In this document: one piece after another, positions 61,001-64,000 of the stretch | Layout of the letters: each line of letters starts with the position of its first letter | Position numbering within the stretch: the stretch's first letter is position 1 | Source: Boswellia sacra | Lineage: Eukaryota; Streptophyta; Magnoliopsida; Sapindales; Burseraceae | Length of the DNA stretch: 64,000 nt | Direction: 5' to 3' | NCBI GenBank assembly: GCA_013180625.2 | Contig: SNVD02013250.1 | Coordinates: 434,001 to 498,000 of the forward strand | The notes under the pieces: model-generated | Database searches by the model: none | Seen by the model: the letters and a program-made list of their open reading frames with translations, nothing else | What the model was told of the DNA's origin: nothing | Position numbers and translations under genes: made by a program

Positions 61001-62787
61001 TCTTATGAGATGGCACAACCCCTTCATTATCTGCATCAAGAGGTGGCCTTGGACTAGAAATAGTATCTATAAACTGTTGATCATCATCAACATCTGCTCT
61101 GGTGCAAAGGTTCTTACCAGCAATGCACATAAAGAAAAATATAATAAACTAAGCAGACTTGTAAAGATGAGCAGAAACTATGAGAAATAGAGCAGAAAGA
61201 AGTACCAAACTAATATAATCATAGAGGCATTACATAAACAACAAAAATGGAAGCACTCACTAGCATACAAAGCAAAGCTAATACCTCAATGAAACGAATA
61301 TGATAAACAGGCCGCTTCTCCGGGTCCTTTGCTAGTGCCAGAAGCTTTTGATGTAACAGAACATCTTCCACCCTTTCCATGTTAACATCGAGTCCATAAC
61401 TGATACAGGGAAAGAAAAAAAATGTAAATTAAAATGTTGACAATGTACTTAATTATCCTTTTAGCTAAAAATGAAGAAATTTAAGGGAAGAAGAAACAAG
61501 GAAAAGGAAAATTAGAGGAAAAGAAAAAAAGTTATCAGTAATTTATTTCCCTTGTTAGATTTTTTTTTTTCAATGAAAGCTGGATCTAACTTCTGTTTTT
61601 GACATTATGCACTTAAAATTCAGGTAAAAATTTATCGATTCTGACATATAGAATGTATTAGGATAATTTCATGTAATTTTGGACCTCACAAGGATTAAGT
61701 ACTCATAATGGTTCCTTCTGTGTTCACAATTAAAAATATGCCTATCTAAGGCTAAAATGGGGAGAAGGGTGATGAATTTTGTTTAAAAGTTGGAAAAGGT
61801 TCATTATAAAGTCATTTGGTTTCCCTTACCTTTTCTTCTCATTTTTAATCCCTAGTTTATCCTTTCCCCTCTCATGACTTCTCTCTGCCGTTGATCCTCT
61901 ATCCAAAATTGTAGGTTCAATTTCTTAATTCCATAAACCCCAACTTTCAACCTTTATCAAAAAATAAAAAATAAAAAAAACAAGGTGCAACTTCTTAAAT
62001 CCGCCAGATAAGGTTGCCACACTACCGAAGATGCTAAGCCTTCCGAATAAACCATGCAAAAAAGCAAACAGAATATAAAATAAAAAATAAAAAATAAAAA
62101 CAACTAGTAAATACATAGATCCAATCGTTCAATCAGTCAAGCATATCACCGAGGATACTTAAGCAGCATAAAGATATCCCCTCAGAAAACAAGGAATTTC
62201 CACAAATTAGAAAAAAAAAGTAATAATAAAAGTTAAGCAGAAAAAAAAAATCTCTGACACCATCAAAATGCTTCCCATTCAACATCATCATCCATCATCT
62301 TTTGCTTTTTCAAACTTAATTTCCGTACTCTGTTCCCAAGCAAACGAGGCAAAATAAAACGGCATGCCGTTTACCAAAAGAAAAACAATCAAATCTACAT
62401 GCAACAGAACACACTTCATGATACCATCCGTACAATACAAATCTTCCAATTGGCTTGAACAACTTATAAGAATGTTAACATTCAAAATCTATAACCAAAA
62501 AAACACTCCAAGCCATTTCGTATATTAACAACTTGTACGCATACCATACACGCGGATGTACACGTGTACAATAATATGAAGTAGAAGCAGAAGCAGAAGA
62601 AGTACCTGGCAGGCAATCGATTGAAGTGAGCATCTAAATGTTCACGAAACTCAGGATTACTCACAGCCTCTTCATTTCCACTCTCAATCAACCGATTATA
62701 CACGTCGTTTCGCACATCGTAGTTGCTGAAACTCCCGAAGCTCCGTGGCGGTGACGAGCTCTCTCCAACTCCTTCAATCAAATCCAT
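49069..62787 (-). CDS. STY46: ACT-domain Raf-like serine/threonine/tyrosine kinase (STY8/STY17/STY46 type)
   Basis: Sixteen coding exons, phases all consistent: 62787-62606, 61399-61285, 61112-61000, 60804-60685, 55866-55791, 55180-55070, 54426-54376, 53828-53689, 53577-53470, 52620-52547, 51811-51636, 51478-51383, 50496-50416, 50269-50219, 49310-49170, 49098-49069. They give 554 aa, close to the family length. An ACT domain ([16 protein letters not shown] onward) lies at about 180-245, and the kinase domain at about 282-535. It has a GSCGDL glycine loop, VAIK (K316), HRDLK (D410), DFG (D428) and the Raf-like signature GTYRWMAPE (447-454 region). All catalytic residues are present. Arabidopsis relatives are cytosolic kinases that phosphorylate chloroplast transit peptides; this is family knowledge. 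Intron 4 (4.8 kb) contains an LTR retroelement and a SINE-like piece. The exon 3 acceptor (TAAG/AACC) is the least certain border. Confidence 0.92.
51960..52095 (-). mobile_element. tRNA-derived SINE-like element in a kinase intron
   Basis: On the minus strand, AAGGTTGGGCTTAGTGATAG matches a Pol III A box, and about 35 bases later AAGGATTCAAATCC matches a B box. It lies within the intron between the exons ending 52547 and starting 51811. It resembles the element at 26165 in its A-box half. Confidence 0.5.
56119..56123 (+). repeat. Left 5-bp target duplication (ATCAC) of the LTR element
   Basis: ATCAC directly precedes the TG of the left LTR and recurs at 59052-59056 directly after the right LTR. 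Confidence 0.85.
56124..56574 (+). repeat. Left LTR (451 bp)
   Basis: Begins TGATAG and ends CTATCA. It is 44 bp longer than the right LTR because the block GATGGATGA-CTGTGAGGGAGTT is present twice (near 56236 and 56275) but only once in the right LTR. Other differences are scattered single bases, roughly twenty by eye. Confidence 0.9.
56578..56589 (+). other. Primer binding site for initiator Met-tRNA
   Basis: TGGTATCAGAGC, three bases after the left LTR, is the standard primer site of many plant LTR retroelements. Confidence 0.9.
56603..57926 (+). pseudogene. Broken gag of the retroelement, with zinc knuckle
   Basis: The ATG at 56603 opens a coiled-coil-like N-terminus ([16 protein letters not shown]) in one frame. 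A frameshift near 56870 moves the reading to the next frame, which carries the gag core ([19 protein letters not shown], then AVAWF). In-frame stops follow at about 57220 and 57337, and another after 57440. A last open segment, 57450-57926, contains a CCHC-type knuckle, [14 protein letters not shown]. The order and motifs are those of Ty3/gypsy gag. It cannot give a full-length product. Confidence 0.8.
57960..58313 (+). pseudogene. Captured fragment of a pentatricopeptide-repeat gene
   Basis: The plus-strand frame reads [17 protein letters not shown], then [15 protein letters not shown], then AKEYIGEKW, and after a stop [15 protein letters not shown], ending KVPIPPP. This matches the C-terminal PPR/E-type region of plant MEF8-like proteins (At2g25580 group, from memory) and is foreign to any retroelement protein. 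The TGA near 58188-58190 stands where these proteins have Trp, so it is probably a single-base nonsense change. No introns are visible, but the source genes of this class usually lack them, so this does not show how it was captured. Confidence 0.75.
58310..58644 (+). pseudogene. Integrase C-terminus and chromodomain remnant
   Basis: [20 protein letters not shown] and [14 protein letters not shown] correspond to the stretch of gypsy integrases that follows the catalytic core. A shortened linker then leads to a chromodomain-like segment, [21 protein letters not shown] and LNLEDKV. This places the parent in the chromovirus branch of Ty3/gypsy. It is in frame with the tail of the PPR fragment (open over 58197-58718). 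Confidence 0.75.
58645..59051 (+). repeat. Right LTR (407 bp)
   Basis: Begins TGATAG and ends CTATCA. Colinear with the left LTR apart from the single copy of the GATGGATGA block and scattered substitutions. Confidence 0.9.
59052..59056 (+). repeat. Right 5-bp target duplication (ATCAC) of the LTR element
   Basis: ATCAC directly after the right LTR, identical to 56119-56123. Confidence 0.85.
59700..59835 (-). mobile_element. SINE-like fragment in kinase intron 4
   Basis: On the minus strand it reads CGACCCCAAGGATTGAACTG, then GGTAAAGGCC, and later GAAGGGTTCAAATCCTC, the last being a well-kept B box. The same layout (CCCCAAGG, CTG, AAGGCC or AAGCCC, then GGTCAAA or GTTCAAA) is found at 23725-23860 in the NSR-type gene. 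Confidence 0.5.
60352..60380 (+). repeat. CT microsatellite in kinase intron 4
   Basis: A CT run with one GTGT interruption, in intron 4 about 300 bases from exon 4. Confidence 0.85.
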
Positions 62788-64000
62788 ACCGTTCGGTTCC
62801 TTTTAGCTTCCACCTCGCCTCACCTACATAGCCGAGGAAATGAGAGAAACTGCTGCAGGAGAGAAGGTGAGAGAGAAAATTGTGATGAGCAGAGGAGGAT
62901 CTTTGACTGTTGTTAGAATCTATGAGGACATAGAGACTTAATTCGAGTATTGAGGGAAAATGGAGGGTAATTTGGTCATGTAACTAAATACTGTAGCAAG
63001 AAGCTAAGCAAAGTCGTGGGAGTGTTTTGTAATGTCTTTTAAGTTTCTAGAGAGAGAATGTCAGGTCTGTTTAGGTAAGGGAAAACAAAAGAGACCGCGT
63101 CTGTTCCTGGTATTATAAAATACTATGCAGTTCTCTGTAAAGCGGAGTGGATAGGGTTGTGAATATTTTTCGGTGTGTAAAATTACATTATTGACCTTCT
63201 TATGTTGCAATATTTTCATGCATTATTACTCTTCACTCTTCAGGGTGCCTTGTTTCCTTCCCATACAAGATTCTTTTGGTCAACACAATATATGGAACCT
63301 TGTTATGGTTCTTTTAATAGAAAATTTTATAAGTAGATATTATATTTGTAGAGTTTATTAAAGTTTTTATGACTGTAAATGGAAAGAAAGGCTAGTGAAA
63401 AAAAATAGATTAAAATTAAAATGAAAGAAAAGAGTCGTAGAAATAGATTAAAAAATGGATTAAATGTTAAAAATTTATCTACTATACCCCTGGCAATACT
63501 CACCCATTTTATAAGGTATTTAACTTGAGAATTATGTGTCGAATACAGTGTCTGACAATGTTATAGTATTTAATAAAGTATTCATTGTTTGTGTTAGACA
63601 ACTTCTAATACGAATGATATTGGATAGATGTTTATTTTTAGTTTTATGTTCAAAATTTCGTAAAAATATGCTGTAAAGTTTGAATTTTAAAAATGTTATT
63701 TAGTTGATATTAATTACTAATTAGGATCATTTTTATTATTATCTCAAATATGCGATTTTATTATAAAAATATTAATTAATTAATAATGACAGTAAATAAA
63801 ACTAACAGTTAATAAGAATATTAAAATATTTAATAGTAAATTTTTATATTTTTATTTAGAAGTTAAAACTTATTTCGTACGGTAGAGGTGTTCCAACTTT
63901 CAAAGTTATCGTGGCATGTCTCTCGCGCAAACCGCGTTGCACAAGAGGAGGCTTATGGTAGGGTGACAGCGACGTGTAAAATATAAAATAACCGACATCT
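62788..64000. other. 5' leader and promoter side of the kinase gene; no other gene recognised
   Basis: The first 100-150 bases, rich in GAGA/CTCT, are the likely leader of the minus-strand kinase gene. The rest is AT-rich. The last 120 bases become more mixed in composition and may approach a further gene beyond the window. Confidence 0.45.

Overview
The window is nuclear DNA from a flowering plant, most likely a eudicot. It is AT-rich, its genes carry many GT-AG introns, it holds two hydroxyproline-rich cell-wall genes, and its mobile elements are plant-type (chromovirus LTR element, MULE-like and MITE elements, tRNA-derived SINE-like pieces). The species cannot be fixed from sequence alone.

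Five protein genes can be modelled fully. (1) 878-9329, minus strand: a nine-exon PRAF-type PH/RCC1/FYVE/BRX protein of 1119 aa. (2) 21966-24097, plus: a six-coding-exon RRM protein of 257 aa of the nuclear-speckle RNA-binding (NSR) type. (3) and (4) 31798-32706 and 38807-39913, plus: two extensins of 302 and 368 aa, lying in tandem about 7 kb apart, sharing promoter, signal peptide and an intron in the 3' UTR. (5) 49069-62787, minus: a sixteen-exon ACT-domain Raf-like kinase (STY8/17/46 type) of 554 aa. From memory, Arabidopsis carries the first three kinds as immediate neighbours (At1g76930 extensin, At1g76940 NSRa, At1g76950 PRAF1), so the left 40 kb looks like an ancestral microsyntenic block expanded by a tandem extensin duplication.

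The spaces between and inside these genes hold transposons. The most striking is a complete-looking 2.9 kb LTR element (56124-59051) in intron 4 of the kinase gene. It has matching LTR ends, a 5-bp target duplication and an initiator-Met primer site. Most of its pol region is missing, and in its place is a fragment of a host pentatricopeptide-repeat gene, joined to the integrase/chromodomain tail at a run of proline codons. Second is a 1.43 kb foldback element with 9-bp target duplications (45265-46696) whose centre is a large hairpin of short GTCGAG-type repeats. A 1.09 kb AT-rich MITE (15851-16940), a 0.86 kb inverted-repeat element (24939-25797), a tandem segmental duplication (24505-28205) and several SINE-like fragments complete the picture.

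The genes do not form an operon or pathway. Their grouping reflects shared ancestry of the locus, not joint function. Long stretches at 9.7-15.8, 40.3-45.2 and 46.7-49.0 kb contain nothing I could identify as a gene.
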